Shown in pieces: positions 1 through 8,827 of a DNA stretch of 64,000 nucleotides. The notes beneath the pieces were generated by a model that saw only the letters and a program-made list of their open reading frames with translations, was not told the DNA's origin and did no database searches. A program made the position numbers and the translations under genes. Position 1 is the stretch's first letter, and the number at the start of each line of letters is the position of its first letter. Source of the DNA: Treponema sp. (GTDB lineage: Bacteria; Spirochaetota; Spirochaetia; Treponematales; Treponemataceae); contig JAFUDX010000012.1 in assembly GCA_017464425.1 (NCBI GenBank), positions 62,001 to 126,000 on the forward strand. The letters run 5' to 3'.

Positions 1-83
1 GCAAAGTTCTGGAGCATGCGGGCGTGTACAAATGCACGGCGGAAGGAAGAGCGGCATTTGCGCGATTTATAGACATGCTGTAA
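1..83 (+). CDS. C-terminal end of a winged-helix-like regulator (partial)
   Basis: Only the last 26 codons are inside the window, read in the third frame up to the TAA at 81-83. The visible residues include LEHAGVYKCTAEGRAAFARF. The pattern 'L-E-x-A-G ... T-x-E-G-R-A-A-F' is typical of the wing and last helix of small MarR/HTH_34-type DNA-binding proteins. This is inference from a short tail; another protein ending is possible. A candidate promoter for priA follows directly. Confidence 0.35.
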   Translation, partial: KVLEHAGVYKCTAEGRAAFARFIDML

Positions 84-85
84 AC

Positions 86-114
86 TTGACAAATGTTCGT
101 TCTTTAGCGAAGAT
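86..114 (+). promoter_or_regulatory. Candidate priA promoter
   Basis: TTGACA at 86-91 is followed after 17 bp by a weak -10, GAAGAT at 109-114. The predicted start of transcription leaves only a few bases before the ATG at 129. The -35 is perfect and the -10 poor, so this is tentative. Confidence 0.35.
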
Positions 115-128
115 TTTGTCAGTCGCAT

Positions 129-2150
129 ATGTCAAAACGCTTTCTTCAAATCGTATTGAATATTCCTATCAACCAGTCGTTCACCTACCTTGACTGTGAA
201 AATGCGGAGAACAAAAGCCGTGTGGGCTGTCGCGCGGACTTGAAATTCGGCAACCGCCGCATGACGGGCTTTGTGATTTCTGAAAGCGATGCTTTGCCGA
301 GCGATTGCCCCGTGGAAGAAAGCAAAATCCGCCCGATTCTGCGCATTCTTGACGACGAGCCGATTTTTACCGAGGAACTTTCCGAGCTTGCCGCCTGGGT
401 GTCGCATTATTACCTTTGTTCGGTGGGCGAATCGGTGAGCGCGATGATTCCGAGCGGAAAGCGTGAGAGTGACGCGGGCGGTTTTTCGTTTTTGGAAGAA
501 TCGCCTGAGACAAAAGCGCGTGAGCTGAGTGATGAGCAAAAACAAGCGGTGGATGAAGTTGTGACTTCGGATTCAAATCTTCACTACCTTTACGGTGCGA
601 CGGGCACTGGTAAGACCGAAGTGTTTATGCAAGTTTGTGAGCGGCTTTTGTCACAAGGGAAGGGCGTGATTTACCTTGTGCCTGAAATCGGGCTTACGAA
701 GCAAGTGATTGAGGCAGTTGTCTCGCGTTTTGGGAACACTGCCGCCGTCTTGCATTCTGGTCTTACGCCGAGCCAAAAACTTTCTGAGTGGCGGCGGATT
801 TTGAATCGGGAGGCGCGTATTGTCATCGGGGCGAGGAGCGCGGTCTTTGCGCCCGTGCCTGATTTGGGCATGATTATCATTGACGAAGAGCATGACGGCT
901 CGTATAAATCGGGGAATACGCCGCGCTATCATGCTCGGCAGGTCGCCATGTATCGTTGTAGCAAAAAGAAAATCCCGCTTTTGATGGGAAGCGCGACCCC
1001 GAGCGTGGAAGCGTGGCACTTAATGGAAACGGGCGGAATCAAAAAACATGTCCTCACGCGCCGCCTTGCGGGCGGGGCAATGCCTCAAATAAAATGCGTG
1101 AACCTTTCGGGACTTTCGATTGACGGCGCGATTTCTCCCGTTCTGCAAAAAGAAATCGAAGAAACGCTTGCGCAAAAACGGCAGACGATTCTCTTTTTGA
1201 ACCGCCGCGGCTTCACTCACTTTTTCCGCTGTAACTCGTGCGGCTTTGAGCTTAAGTGCAAAAACTGCTCCGTCTCGCTCACCTTCCACAAAGCGGAAAA
1301 GCGGCTTCGCTGTCACTATTGCGGCTACTCGGTCGCTCCGCCACAACAATGCCCCGAATGCGGTTCGCTCGATGTGGGCTATTCTGGCTTTGGCACGGAG
1401 TTCATCGAAACGGAAGTGAAGGCGAAATTCCCGAATGCGCGTGTCGTGCGCGTGGACACTGATTCCTTGAATCACAAGGGCGAGCTTACCGAAAAACTCG
1501 ATGCGTTCAAAAAAGGCGAATACGACATCATGCTTGGCACTCAGATGGTTGCGAAGGGCTTGAATTTCCCGAACCTCAAACTGGTGGGCGTGGTGCTCGC
1601 TGACACGGGCTTGCATTTGCCCGATTTCCGAGCGGCGGAACGCACTTTCGCGCTCATTACGCAAGTCGCAGGCAGGGCGGGCAGGTTTTTCCCCGACGGA
1701 AAAGTGCTCGTTCAGACCTATTGCCCCGATTCTGAGCCGATTGCCTACGCCGTGGCAGGAAAAACCGAAGCATTTTACGAAAGCGAAGTGAAAACGCGCG
1801 AGATGCTGAACTTCCCGCCGTTCGCACGCATGTTGCGTCTCGTCTTCCGCGCACCGAGCGAAAAACAGGCTGCCAGTGGCGCGAACGGAGCGGCGGCGAT
1901 TTTGTACAAAATCTTGGCGGGAGCGCGCGCAAACGCTTCAAAATTGCAGGAAGCCGCCCGCCACACCGAAATTCTAGGCCCCGCCGAGTGCCCGCTTTCA
2001 AAAATCGCGGCGAATTATAGGCAGCAAATCATTCTTCGCGGCCCCTCGGTGAGCCTTCTTCACTACATGGCGCACACCTTCCGCGAGAATTTCAAATCCC
2101 CGAGTGAAGTGTATATTGAGTACGATGTTGACCCAGTGAGCTTGTTGTAA
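129..2150 (+). CDS. priA: Primosomal replication-restart helicase PriA
   Basis: A 673-residue superfamily 2 helicase that reloads the replisome at stalled forks in the cytoplasm. Seen: an N-terminal fork-binding region, Walker A GATGTGKT near residue 156, DEEH Walker B box near 252, and the characteristic zinc-binding cysteine cluster starting near residue 368 (C-x2-C-x8-C-x2-C, followed by further C-x2-C pairs). Helicase motifs including QMVAKGLNFP and QVAGRAGR follow in the C-terminal lobe. The length is slightly below the roughly 730 of E. coli PriA, as is common outside proteobacteria. The ATG at 129 has no clear Shine-Dalgarno sequence. The gene stands alone, followed after 33 bp by a glycosyltransferase with its own promoter. 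Confidence 0.97.
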   Translation: MSKRFLQIVLNIPINQSFTYLDCENAENKSRVGCRADLKFGNRRMTGFVISESDALPSDCPVEESKIRPILRILDDEPIFTEELSELAAWVSHYYLCSVGESVSAMIPSGKRESDAGGFSFLEESPETKARELSDEQKQAVDEVVTSDSNLHYLYGATGTGKTEVFMQVCERLLSQGKGVIYLVPEIGLTKQVIEAVVSRFGNTAAVLHSGLTPSQKLSEWRRILNREARIVIGARSAVFAPVPDLGMIIIDEEHDGSYKSGNTPRYHARQVAMYRCSKKKIPLLMGSATPSVEAWHLMETGGIKKHVLTRRLAGGAMPQIKCVNLSGLSIDGAISPVLQKEIEETLAQKRQTILFLNRRGFTHFFRCNSCGFELKCKNCSVSLTFHKAEKRLRCHYCGYSVAPPQQCPECGSLDVGYSGFGTEFIETEVKAKFPNARVVRVDTDSLNHKGELTEKLDAFKKGEYDIMLGTQMVAKGLNFPNLKLVGVVLADTGLHLPDFRAAERTFALITQVAGRAGRFFPDGKVLVQTYCPDSEPIAYAVAGKTEAFYESEVKTREMLNFPPFARMLRLVFRAPSEKQAASGANGAAAILYKILAGARANASKLQEAARHTEILGPAECPLSKIAANYRQQIILRGPSVSLLHYMAHTFRENFKSPSEVYIEYDVDPVSLL

Positions 2151-2173
2151 GATTTTCTTCAATTTATTACAAT
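2145..2173 (+). promoter_or_regulatory. Promoter of the glycosyltransferase, near-leaderless
   Basis: TTGTAA (2145-2150, overlapping the priA stop codon), a 17-bp spacer, then TACAAT (2168-2173). The ATG at 2184 lies 10 bases after the -10, so the predicted 5' leader is only a few bases and no Shine-Dalgarno is visible. Confidence 0.55.
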
Positions 2174-2183
2174 AAAAACTTCT

Positions 2184-3422
2184 ATGAGAATCGCGATGTT
2201 TACCGATGCGTATTACCCGCGAATCAACGGCGTTACGGTTTCGGTTCATTCTTATGCCACTGAACTCACAAAACTCGGTCACTCTGTCTGCATAGTCTGC
2301 CTTGAATACTCTGAGGAGCAGCAGAAAAAAGCTTTTTTTGACGAAAAATCAAGCGACGAGTCTTCTCCGTTTAAAATCGTGCGCATTCCCTCATGGTCAG
2401 TTCGGGCAATCTCAAAAGAAGACCGTATGGCAAAATTTGACAAATGGCATCGCGTAAAAAAGGCAATGGACGCTTTTAAGCCTGATGTCATTCATGTCAA
2501 TTCTGAATGGGTCATCGGCTATTTTGGCGCATTGTATTCGTTCCATCGCAAAGTTCCGTTTGTTTTTACTTTCCATACGATGTGGGAAGATTATCTGGTC
2601 AATTATGTGAACTTTCTGCCTGATTTCAGCCTTAGAAAAATCGGTCGTTCGGTCGTGAAATTTTATCTCAAGCGGGCGGATGTGATTATTGCACCGACTA
2701 AAAAAATTGCTTCGGTCGTTCATGAATACGGCATCGAAAAAAATCCCGAAATCTTGCCGACGGGTATTCCTGATAGCCGCGAAAAATATTCGCTCATTCG
2801 GCAGGGCTCGCTTACTATTCAGATTCTTAAAAAATTTCCGCAACTCGTGGGTAAAAAAGTACTGCTCTTTGTGGGGCGCATCGTCAAAGAAAAAAATCTT
2901 GCTTTTTTGTATGATGTTCTGGAGCAGGTTCAGAAAAAAAATCCCAAAACGGCACTGCTTTTCGTTGGTGGTGGTCCGTATCTTGAAGAATTGCAAGAAC
3001 TTGCACAGGAGCGCAAGCTTTCAAAATCAGTGGCATTTGCGGGGTATATTCCGTCAAATGACTTGGTGTATTTTTATAAATTCGCGCAGGTCTTTGTGTT
3101 TCCGAGCAAAACTGAAACGCAGGGGCTTGTTACGGTGGAGGCCATGCTTGCGGGGCTTCCTGTCGTTGCAATCGGCGAGCTTGGTACAGTCGATGTGATG
3201 CAGGGCGACCATGGCGGTTTTATGGTCAAGGATGATGTCGAAGAATTTGCCGAAAAAGTCATGCTTCTCTTGACGAATCAAAAAGTCCGCAAGCAAAAAA
3301 CAGCGGAAGCGGTGAAGTGGGGCGAAAAATGGAAGATTTCAAGCCTTACGCCGGCCCTCGTTGAAAACTATGTCAAAGCCGTGCACATCCGCTGTAATAA
3401 AAATCTGGGTATAAGCATATAG
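2184..3422 (+). CDS. Family 4-type glycosyltransferase (GT-B)
   Basis: A 412-residue protein opening with MRIAMFTDAYYPRINGVTVS, the typical N-terminus of GT4 enzymes resembling 1,2-diacylglycerol 3-glucosyltransferases and mannosyltransferases. The C-terminal Rossmann half carries LLFVGRIVKEKN and the nucleotide-sugar binding ExxG-E-like segment KTETQGLVTVEAMLAGLPVV. It probably transfers a hexose from a nucleotide sugar to a lipid or glycan at the inner membrane face; the acceptor cannot be told from sequence. It is followed after 10 bp by an outer-membrane barrel gene that has its own ribosome-binding site, so the two may be co-transcribed. Confidence 0.85.
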   Translation: MRIAMFTDAYYPRINGVTVSVHSYATELTKLGHSVCIVCLEYSEEQQKKAFFDEKSSDESSPFKIVRIPSWSVRAISKEDRMAKFDKWHRVKKAMDAFKPDVIHVNSEWVIGYFGALYSFHRKVPFVFTFHTMWEDYLVNYVNFLPDFSLRKIGRSVVKFYLKRADVIIAPTKKIASVVHEYGIEKNPEILPTGIPDSREKYSLIRQGSLTIQILKKFPQLVGKKVLLFVGRIVKEKNLAFLYDVLEQVQKKNPKTALLFVGGGPYLEELQELAQERKLSKSVAFAGYIPSNDLVYFYKFAQVFVFPSKTETQGLVTVEAMLAGLPVVAIGELGTVDVMQGDHGGFMVKDDVEEFAEKVMLLLTNQKVRKQKTAEAVKWGEKWKISSLTPALVENYVKAVHIRCNKNLGISI

Positions 3423-3432
3423 GAGTTTTTAT

Positions 3433-5133
3433 ATGAAGAAATTTTTTCTTTTAGCAGTTTCACTTTTCAGCTTGCAATTTTCAATGTATGCGCGTGGTGC
3501 TCAAGACCTTGTTCCTGCAGGGCACTGGGTGTATGACTCCGTTACGGAAATTTCTCTTGAGGCGGGAATTTTGAATTTCTTAGGCACGGCTCCTGCGACA
3601 ATCAGGCAGATTCAGTTGTATCTTGATGAAGTCGATTATGATGCGTTGAGTGATGTTGGTCGTGCGGAATATGATAAAATCGAACGCTATTTTGCCGAAG
3701 AGCCTTTTAAACTTGTGAATTCAGATATTCTGTTTGTGGGATTTGAGCCAAGCATAAATATCGCAGGCTTTTACAAGACGAGCGATGATATTGATTGGGT
3801 GTATGACCGATATGAACGCCAACCGATGCTCGATGTTCCTGCGACTATTGGATGCGGTGATTATGTGACCATGAAAATGGATGTAATTCTTGCGCAGAAT
3901 AAGGGAGCTTCGCTTCACAACAACAATTATACGAATATTTTTTATTCTGCCGATCATTTTGACATCAACTTTCCAGACAACTCGTATTTTTCAACGGGCT
4001 TTATGTTCACCGAAAAAACAGGAATCGGCTTTCAGATTGGAAAAGGAAGCAGGTCTATCGGGCGAACGCTCACTGGCTCAATGATTTGGTCTGAGTATCT
4101 CACCGGCGTGTCGTATGCGCAGCTTGAATTGTATTCGCCTGCTTTCAAATATACGGGGGCTGTTTCTCAGTTCAATGTCGATAAATATATGTATCATCAC
4201 CAGATAGAAGCACGGCTTTTCAAAAAATTCCAGATTACCTTTATGGAAGGACTTTTGGTGAACGCCCCGCTTGAACTGCGTTATCTGAATCCATGGATGA
4301 TTTTTCATGGAATTGCGGCATGGCGTGAGTATGATCCAGATGATGACGATCCTGAATCTCACACATGCGATTATTTTGGCATCAATGTGCAATTTACACC
4401 CGTAAAACACACGCGATTCTACGGAACATTTGCGATGACACAGTTCCAGACACCCTATGAAACTTCTCACTACGGGGATTCTGCCACACCAAACGGACTT
4501 GGTGCACAATTCGGAAACGAAACATTCATTCCGCATGGAAACGCGCGCTGGCATATCGGTTTGGAAGGAAGCTGGGCTGATCCGTACTTGTACATCAAAG
4601 AAAGCCCAAACTGGTCGATGGTACGAACTTATAGTGAGAACATGGGCGATAAGGCAATTTTTTATGAATGGATTGGCTCTCCGTTTGGTCCCGACACGAT
4701 TTCTGGTGAATTGACGGTGGGCTATGAAGTGCCCGATGCATGGTCTGTTGATTTTATCTATCTCTTTATGGCGCGGGGCGAGCAGAGCGGAATCAATGTG
4801 TTCAAAAAACTGTACGCAGCGACAGGGTGGGGCGGACAAAAGACAGAGTTTGATATGACTGATGGCAGTGATGACCTTGCGAATTGGGCATATCCTGATA
4901 AATCAAGTCAGTCAAATTGGAAAGAACTTCGTGACGCTATTGCTCCGACTGGTACGCCTGAATATGTGAACCGTATTTCTGTTCGTGGAACCTATAAGCC
5001 ACAAAAATACCTTACCGTTACCGTTCAGCCGTCATATACGGTTATTCTAAACCGCAATCATGAGCAAGGAAACACCGCGCACGGCTTTGAGATTGCCGCC
5101 GCTGTGAGCGTGAATTTTATCAATATGCGATAG
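3433..5133 (+). CDS. Secreted outer-membrane beta-barrel protein, Wzi-like
   Basis: 566 residues with a signal peptide (MKKFFLLAVSLFSLQFSMYA) and AGGAG 8 bases before the ATG. The mature part starts with a short helical domain (GHWVYDSVTEISLEAG), then long alternating aromatic/polar strands and a C-terminus ending in strands with a final aromatic-rich tail. This is the layout of capsule-assembly Wzi-type porin-like barrels in spirochaetes. It is distantly similar in layout to the next barrel gene at 5602, from which it is separated by a decayed ATPase. I infer an outer-membrane location; no substrate can be named. Confidence 0.6.
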   Translation: MKKFFLLAVSLFSLQFSMYARGAQDLVPAGHWVYDSVTEISLEAGILNFLGTAPATIRQIQLYLDEVDYDALSDVGRAEYDKIERYFAEEPFKLVNSDILFVGFEPSINIAGFYKTSDDIDWVYDRYERQPMLDVPATIGCGDYVTMKMDVILAQNKGASLHNNNYTNIFYSADHFDINFPDNSYFSTGFMFTEKTGIGFQIGKGSRSIGRTLTGSMIWSEYLTGVSYAQLELYSPAFKYTGAVSQFNVDKYMYHHQIEARLFKKFQITFMEGLLVNAPLELRYLNPWMIFHGIAAWREYDPDDDDPESHTCDYFGINVQFTPVKHTRFYGTFAMTQFQTPYETSHYGDSATPNGLGAQFGNETFIPHGNARWHIGLEGSWADPYLYIKESPNWSMVRTYSENMGDKAIFYEWIGSPFGPDTISGELTVGYEVPDAWSVDFIYLFMARGEQSGINVFKKLYAATGWGGQKTEFDMTDGSDDLANWAYPDKSSQSNWKELRDAIAPTGTPEYVNRISVRGTYKPQKYLTVTVQPSYTVILNRNHEQGNTAHGFEIAAAVSVNFINMR

Positions 5134-5154
5134 CAAGATGAGGTAGAGAAAGTG

Positions 5155-5215
5155 AATAGTGCGCATAATGGGAGTTTTTCGCCTTTTAAATAGTGCGCAT
5201 AATCAGAGTTTGTCG
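5155..5215. repeat. Two direct repeats, 34-bp period, before a DUF4143 remnant
   Basis: Copy 1 at 5155-5181 and copy 2 at 5189-5215 each begin AATAGTGCGCATAAT and continue (G/C)(G/A)GAGTTT(T/G)TCG, with a 7-bp spacer. They run straight into the truncated ATPase reading frame. A similar repeat arrangement precedes the second DUF4143 remnant. Confidence 0.75.
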
Positions 5216-5590
5216 TATAACAGTTATGCAGAGCAGTACGAGGAAACATTCTTTTGGCTTTCTAATTCCATGATTTCAAACGAATGCTTTTTGTGTGCCG
5301 ACCCAAATGTGGGGCTTTCGGTGAATGAAGACCGAGGTTATATCAAGTGCTATCTTGGCGACACGGGGCTTTTGTTCAGCCATGCGTTTGATGAGAACGA
5401 GCACAAACTGTTTTTCTACAGGCATTACAGCGAAGAAAAGCACCGCAACGACATCGAAATCGATTTTTTGATTTCAAACAGCAGCAAGTTGAAATTCAAA
5501 ATGTTTCCGACTGTAGCGTCATCTACAATCCGATTGATAGAACAATATTTTAAACTATGGTATAATATATCTCCATTTCTGTTCAAATAA
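5216..5590 (+). pseudogene. Remnant of a DUF4143 AAA ATPase (middle part, internal deletion)
   Basis: The frame contains the DUF4143 signature core: FFWLSNSMISNECF, DPNVGLSVNEDRGYIKCYLG, DTGLLFSHAFDEN, then the nuclease-like HKLFFYRHYSEE and MEIDFLI-type EIDFLIS. The whole N-terminal AAA ATPase (Walker A and B) is missing and is replaced by the two direct repeats. About 30-40 residues normally found between HAFDEN and the HKLFFY strand are also gone, and the frame leaves the family just before the expected EVKS motif. It is therefore a decayed gene, not a working product. Similar ATPases are multicopy in Treponema and usually of unknown or toxin/defence-like role. Confidence 0.8.
5558..5566 (+). 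promoter_or_regulatory. Extended -10 promoter of the second barrel gene
   Basis: TGGTATAAT (TG at 5558-5559, TATAAT at 5561-5566), an extended -10 element, 35 bp before the ATG at 5602. A weak -35-like TAGAAC lies 17 bp upstream. It sits at the end of the DUF4143 remnant. Confidence 0.5.
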
Positions 5591-5601
5591 GAGGTTTTTC
5601 T

Positions 5602-7440
5602 ATGAAAAAATATATAGTGCTCATTTTCGGATTTTTATTCTTTATTACGGCTGTTTTTTCACAAGCCTCTGTTGAAATCAACGATTCTTTCTATAAGCAA
5701 GCGCAGAATTGGGAACTTCGAGGGCTTACATCTACGCTTCCTCAACTTCGGCCATACCCGGTGAATGTAATCAAGCGAATTTTGAACGATGTTATTGAAA
5801 ACGGTTCCGAGCACGAGGCTGAGCGTGCAAAAGAAGAATACGAGCGGATTTTTAAAAAAGTCTGGACACCGTATTACAAGGCGACGGGTGGCATAAAACT
5901 TTCCCATAAGGAATACGAAAATTCCTCAAAAAATTCAAACACGACAGATTTTCACACGGAAATCGGAATCGGTGGGGATGTCTCGCTGCATCGATTGGTT
6001 TCTGTTGGCTATAAATTTGGAATTTATGGTCAGCGAAATCGCTTTTCTGAGTATTCTCCGCTTTATACCTGCATGGAAGAAGATTCGATTTTTGACCCCG
6101 TTGACGCAGGCCCTCTGACGGCATATCTTAACTGGAACATGAATCTTGCCGTTGGTACAGAAAATGTCTATGGCGGTGGAGGCATGAGCCGTCTTGGCTT
6201 CGGACCGTTTATTGGTGATGGCATGGCATTAAATGAATATGGCTATCATTGCGCGAATATCACATTTAATGCGACTACAAAAAACTGGAGTTATGCTTCT
6301 GCGTATGAAACAATTGGCGCAACTCGCAACATGGGAAAAGAAATCGATGGCAGCTGGCTTTCAAACGGAAAATACCTTGCATTTCATGCTTTAAAATGGC
6401 ATCTCTTTCAGAAATTTAATCTTACCTATTATGAGAACATTATTTTTGGTTCATACAACAATCTCGCGTACATTACTCCAGCACCGTATTATGCCGTTCA
6501 GAATATCACGGGTGCGGGCGACAATTTGCAGATGGGGTTGCTTTTTGAAGTGAAGCCGATTGACGGCTTGAACTGGGCGACAGATTTTTTTGCTGATGAT
6601 ATTGCGTTGAACAGCGTGTTACGCTTTGATTTTGACTCAAAACTTCGCTTTGGGTTTCAGACGGGTGTAATTTATGTTCCAGAGGAATCGGTGTGCACGC
6701 GTCTTACATTCAATTATACGGCTATCATGCCATATGTGTATGCCCATTGGGAATATGATGACGATACGACGGGCGTTTTTACGGGAAAAACCTGGAACCG
6801 ACAGAATTACACGAATTCGGGAATCAACATTGGCTCAAGCCTTGATCCCAATTCTGATAAAATTTCTTTGACTGCAAGCCTTGCGCCTGTCAGAAATCTT
6901 ACAATCAATCTTTTCGGCAATTTTATTCGCCATGCAAACAGTGCCGAAGATTACACTGATGACGAAGCCTCCGAATTCATGCTTGCCGATGCAGGCACAT
7001 ATGCCACAAACGGAACGCTTTACATGAGCCAGATGTTTTCATCAAGCGGAAGCAGTGGCGAGCATGTGCCTTCCGCATGGGATAAACTCGGCTTTATGAC
7101 GAGCGACCATAAAATGTATGTGACGCAGTTCGGTCTGAATGCAGAATATACATTCGCACGCACAAAAATCGGCAGATTCTCGCTCTGTGCGGGCTACACC
7201 TTCGAGTACGTCAAAAACGCGGGAGTGAACAATCACGTGTACAAAGGCGGGCTTATATACACCGCGAACGATGACGGCACGTATTCCGACCCCGACGGAA
7301 ACATGTATTCGACATGGGAAGCATTAAAATCTTCGGACTATGTGCAATCAGCCGTCAAAGCCGCGCGCGAATCCTGGGTCGCCAATCTCTACGACTGCAT
7401 GAATCACTATGTGAGCGTGTCACTGAAATACAGTTACTAA
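5602..7440 (+). CDS. Secreted outer-membrane beta-barrel protein, Wzi-like paralogue
   Basis: 612 residues with a signal peptide (MKKYIVLIFGFLFFITAVFS) and AGAGG 9 bases before the ATG. After a short N-terminal helical region (SFYKQAQNWELRGLTSTLPQ and a VIKRILNDVI helix) come many amphipathic strands, a glycine-rich segment VYGGGGMSRLGFGPFIGDG, and a C-terminal strand HYVSVSLKYSY ending in an aromatic residue, as expected for BAM-inserted barrels. Layout matches the upstream barrel gene at 3433, suggesting an old duplication with the ATPase remnant inserted between. The function is unknown; capsule or polysaccharide handling is a guess from the Wzi resemblance. Confidence 0.6.
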   Translation: MKKYIVLIFGFLFFITAVFSQASVEINDSFYKQAQNWELRGLTSTLPQLRPYPVNVIKRILNDVIENGSEHEAERAKEEYERIFKKVWTPYYKATGGIKLSHKEYENSSKNSNTTDFHTEIGIGGDVSLHRLVSVGYKFGIYGQRNRFSEYSPLYTCMEEDSIFDPVDAGPLTAYLNWNMNLAVGTENVYGGGGMSRLGFGPFIGDGMALNEYGYHCANITFNATTKNWSYASAYETIGATRNMGKEIDGSWLSNGKYLAFHALKWHLFQKFNLTYYENIIFGSYNNLAYITPAPYYAVQNITGAGDNLQMGLLFEVKPIDGLNWATDFFADDIALNSVLRFDFDSKLRFGFQTGVIYVPEESVCTRLTFNYTAIMPYVYAHWEYDDDTTGVFTGKTWNRQNYTNSGINIGSSLDPNSDKISLTASLAPVRNLTINLFGNFIRHANSAEDYTDDEASEFMLADAGTYATNGTLYMSQMFSSSGSSGEHVPSAWDKLGFMTSDHKMYVTQFGLNAEYTFARTKIGRFSLCAGYTFEYVKNAGVNNHVYKGGLIYTANDDGTYSDPDGNMYSTWEALKSSDYVQSAVKAARESWVANLYDCMNHYVSVSLKYSY

Positions 7441-7545
7441 AATCCCTCACAGAGTACACAGAGGGCACAGAGAAATTATAAAAATGTGAAAGTCTATCAT
7501 CTAAGATATTCTCTCTGTGTGCTCAAAAGCTCTGTGAGAAATTTT
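7439..7545. repeat. Imperfect inverted repeat of the CACAGAG type
   Basis: Left arm blocks CTCACAGAG (7446-7454) and CACAGAGA (7466-7473) are matched in reverse by TCTCTGTG (7512-7519) and CTCTGTGAG (7530-7538), with AAAAT/ATTTT flanks. The block spacing is 11 and 10 bp, so the arms can pair around a 38-nt AT-rich loop. It fills the gap between the barrel gene and thiI. Such CACAGAG-rich elements are dispersed in many bacterial genomes; it may also end transcription of the barrel gene. Confidence 0.65.
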
Positions 7546-7559
7546 AATAAGGAATTTTT

Positions 7560-8726
7560 ATGTTATTTACAAAGTTCTATATCGGAAAAATCGGCGAGCT
7601 TATTTTAAAAGGCTCGAACATCAAGACTTTTGAAAAACAGCTCGTGGCAAACACAAAAGCCTACCTCAAAACGGTGAACGCTAAAGTCACGCTCAATTCG
7701 GGGCGGCTCTATGTCGAGTGCGACGATGAGTCGGCGAGCCGTGTTGAATTCGCACTTTCCCACTTGATTGGAATTACGGGCTGGGCAGAGGCTGTGATTG
7801 TTGAAAAAAATATCGAGGCAATCAAACAGGAAGTTTTGAACGAAGCGATTAAGGCACGAGACAACGGGGCAAAAACTTTCAAACTCGACGCTCGCCGAAG
7901 CGACAAATCATTCCCGCTTGACCATTACGGCATTTGCTGTGAGGCGGCGGAACTTGCCTACGGGCAGAAAATCCTTGATGTGAATGTAAAAAATCCCGAT
8001 GTCGTGATTATGGTCGAAGTGCGTGACCGTTGCTTTGTCTACTCAAACCGCATGAAAGGCCGACGCGGGCTTCCTGTGGGCGTGAGCGGGAAGGGGCTTT
8101 TGCTTTTGAGCGGCGGGCTTGATTCGCCAGTGGCGGGCTACCGAATGCTCCGTCGTGGCATGACGATTGACGCGGTGTATTTCCACGCGTACCCCTACAC
8201 GAGCGATGAGGCGCGGGAGAAAGTGGAGCATTTGGCAGAAATCCTCTCGCAGTACGGGCTTCGAGTTCACATTAACACGATTCCGTTTACCGAAGTGCAG
8301 ATGCAGATTAAAAAGAAATCCCCCGAAGCCTACACCACGCTCATGCTCCGTTTGTGTATGATGAAGGCGGCGAACATGCTCGCTGAGCGGATTGGGGCAA
8401 GTTGCTTGATTACGGGCGAGAGTTTGGGGCAGGTCGCAAGCCAGACAATCGAAAACATGAACTGCACCGAAAGCATGGCTGAATTCCCGCTTTTGCGCCC
8501 GCTCGTCGGCACTGACAAAGAAGAAATCGTCGAAATCGCAAAAGAAATCGGCACTTACGAGACTTCAATCCTTCCGTATGAGGATTGTTGCGTTCTGTTC
8601 AGCCCGCGCCACCCCATTTTGCGCTCCACCGTGGAAGAAGCACAGAAAATCTACGAGACTCTTGAAGTGGATGACCTTGTGCGTGAAGCTTATGAAAAGC
8701 GCGAAATCAAACTGTACGAAGTGTAA
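7560..8726 (+). CDS. thiI: tRNA 4-thiouridine synthase ThiI
   Basis: 388 residues. It adenylates U8 of tRNA and inserts sulfur, and in some bacteria also feeds thiamine thiazole synthesis. Seen: N-terminal ferredoxin-like and THUMP domains (to about residue 165), then the PP-loop LLLLSGGLDSPVAGY (SGGLDSP near residue 184) and the conserved SLGQVASQTIENM and LRPLVGTDKEEI segments. The C-terminal rhodanese domain of E. coli ThiI is absent, the common short form. AAGGA lies 6 bases before the ATG at 7560. The gene is single, with a promoter for the next gene starting right at its stop. Confidence 0.95.
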   Translation: MLFTKFYIGKIGELILKGSNIKTFEKQLVANTKAYLKTVNAKVTLNSGRLYVECDDESASRVEFALSHLIGITGWAEAVIVEKNIEAIKQEVLNEAIKARDNGAKTFKLDARRSDKSFPLDHYGICCEAAELAYGQKILDVNVKNPDVVIMVEVRDRCFVYSNRMKGRRGLPVGVSGKGLLLLSGGLDSPVAGYRMLRRGMTIDAVYFHAYPYTSDEAREKVEHLAEILSQYGLRVHINTIPFTEVQMQIKKKSPEAYTTLMLRLCMMKAANMLAERIGASCLITGESLGQVASQTIENMNCTESMAEFPLLRPLVGTDKEEIVEIAKEIGTYETSILPYEDCCVLFSPRHPILRSTVEEAQKIYETLEVDDLVREAYEKREIKLYEV

Positions 8727-8756
8727 TTGACAAAAAGACAAAAAATGTCATAATGA
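8727..8756 (+). promoter_or_regulatory. Promoter and TGACA-N13-TGTCA operator candidate of the acyl-CoA ligase
   Basis: TTGACA at 8727-8732 with CATAAT at 8749-8754 (16-bp spacer) makes a promoter. The same bases form an inverted repeat, TGACA (8728-8732), 13 A-rich bases, TGTCA (8746-8750), so a bound regulator would cover -35 and -10. The identical arrangement with the same 13-base gap is found at the carboxyltransferase promoter (42346-42368). Confidence 0.5.
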
Positions 8757-8769
8757 AGTAGACTGTCTT

Positions 8770-8794
8770 GGTGATTGAGCCTGTCGAAATCACC
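8770..8794. repeat. Small hairpin repeat in the acyl-CoA ligase leader
   Basis: GGTGATT (8770-8776) and AATCACC (8788-8794) form a perfect 7-bp stem around GAGCCTGTCGA. The core TGAGCCTGTCGAA is a widespread dispersed bacterial repeat. It lies in the 5' leader. A start codon inside it (TTG 8768) is less likely than the ATG at 8828. Confidence 0.55.
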
Positions 8795-8827
8795 GCAGAA
8801 CTTACATTTAAAGAAAGGATGCTCCCC

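Noticed and set aside
1020..1664. 214-residue minus-strand open frame
   Set aside because: Antisense to the conserved zinc and helicase motifs of PriA; a shadow frame.
4078..4839. 253-residue minus-strand open frame
   Set aside because: Antisense to the barrel gene, cysteine/isoleucine-rich without family features; a shadow frame.
5159..5590. Intact 143-residue gene
   Set aside because: The start lies inside the direct repeats and the product lacks the ATPase half and conserved internal segments of DUF4143, so it is treated as a remnant.
8768..8827. N-terminal extension of the acyl-CoA ligase from TTG 8768
   Set aside because: The codons fall in a hairpin repeat, and ATG 8828 has a good ribosome-binding site.
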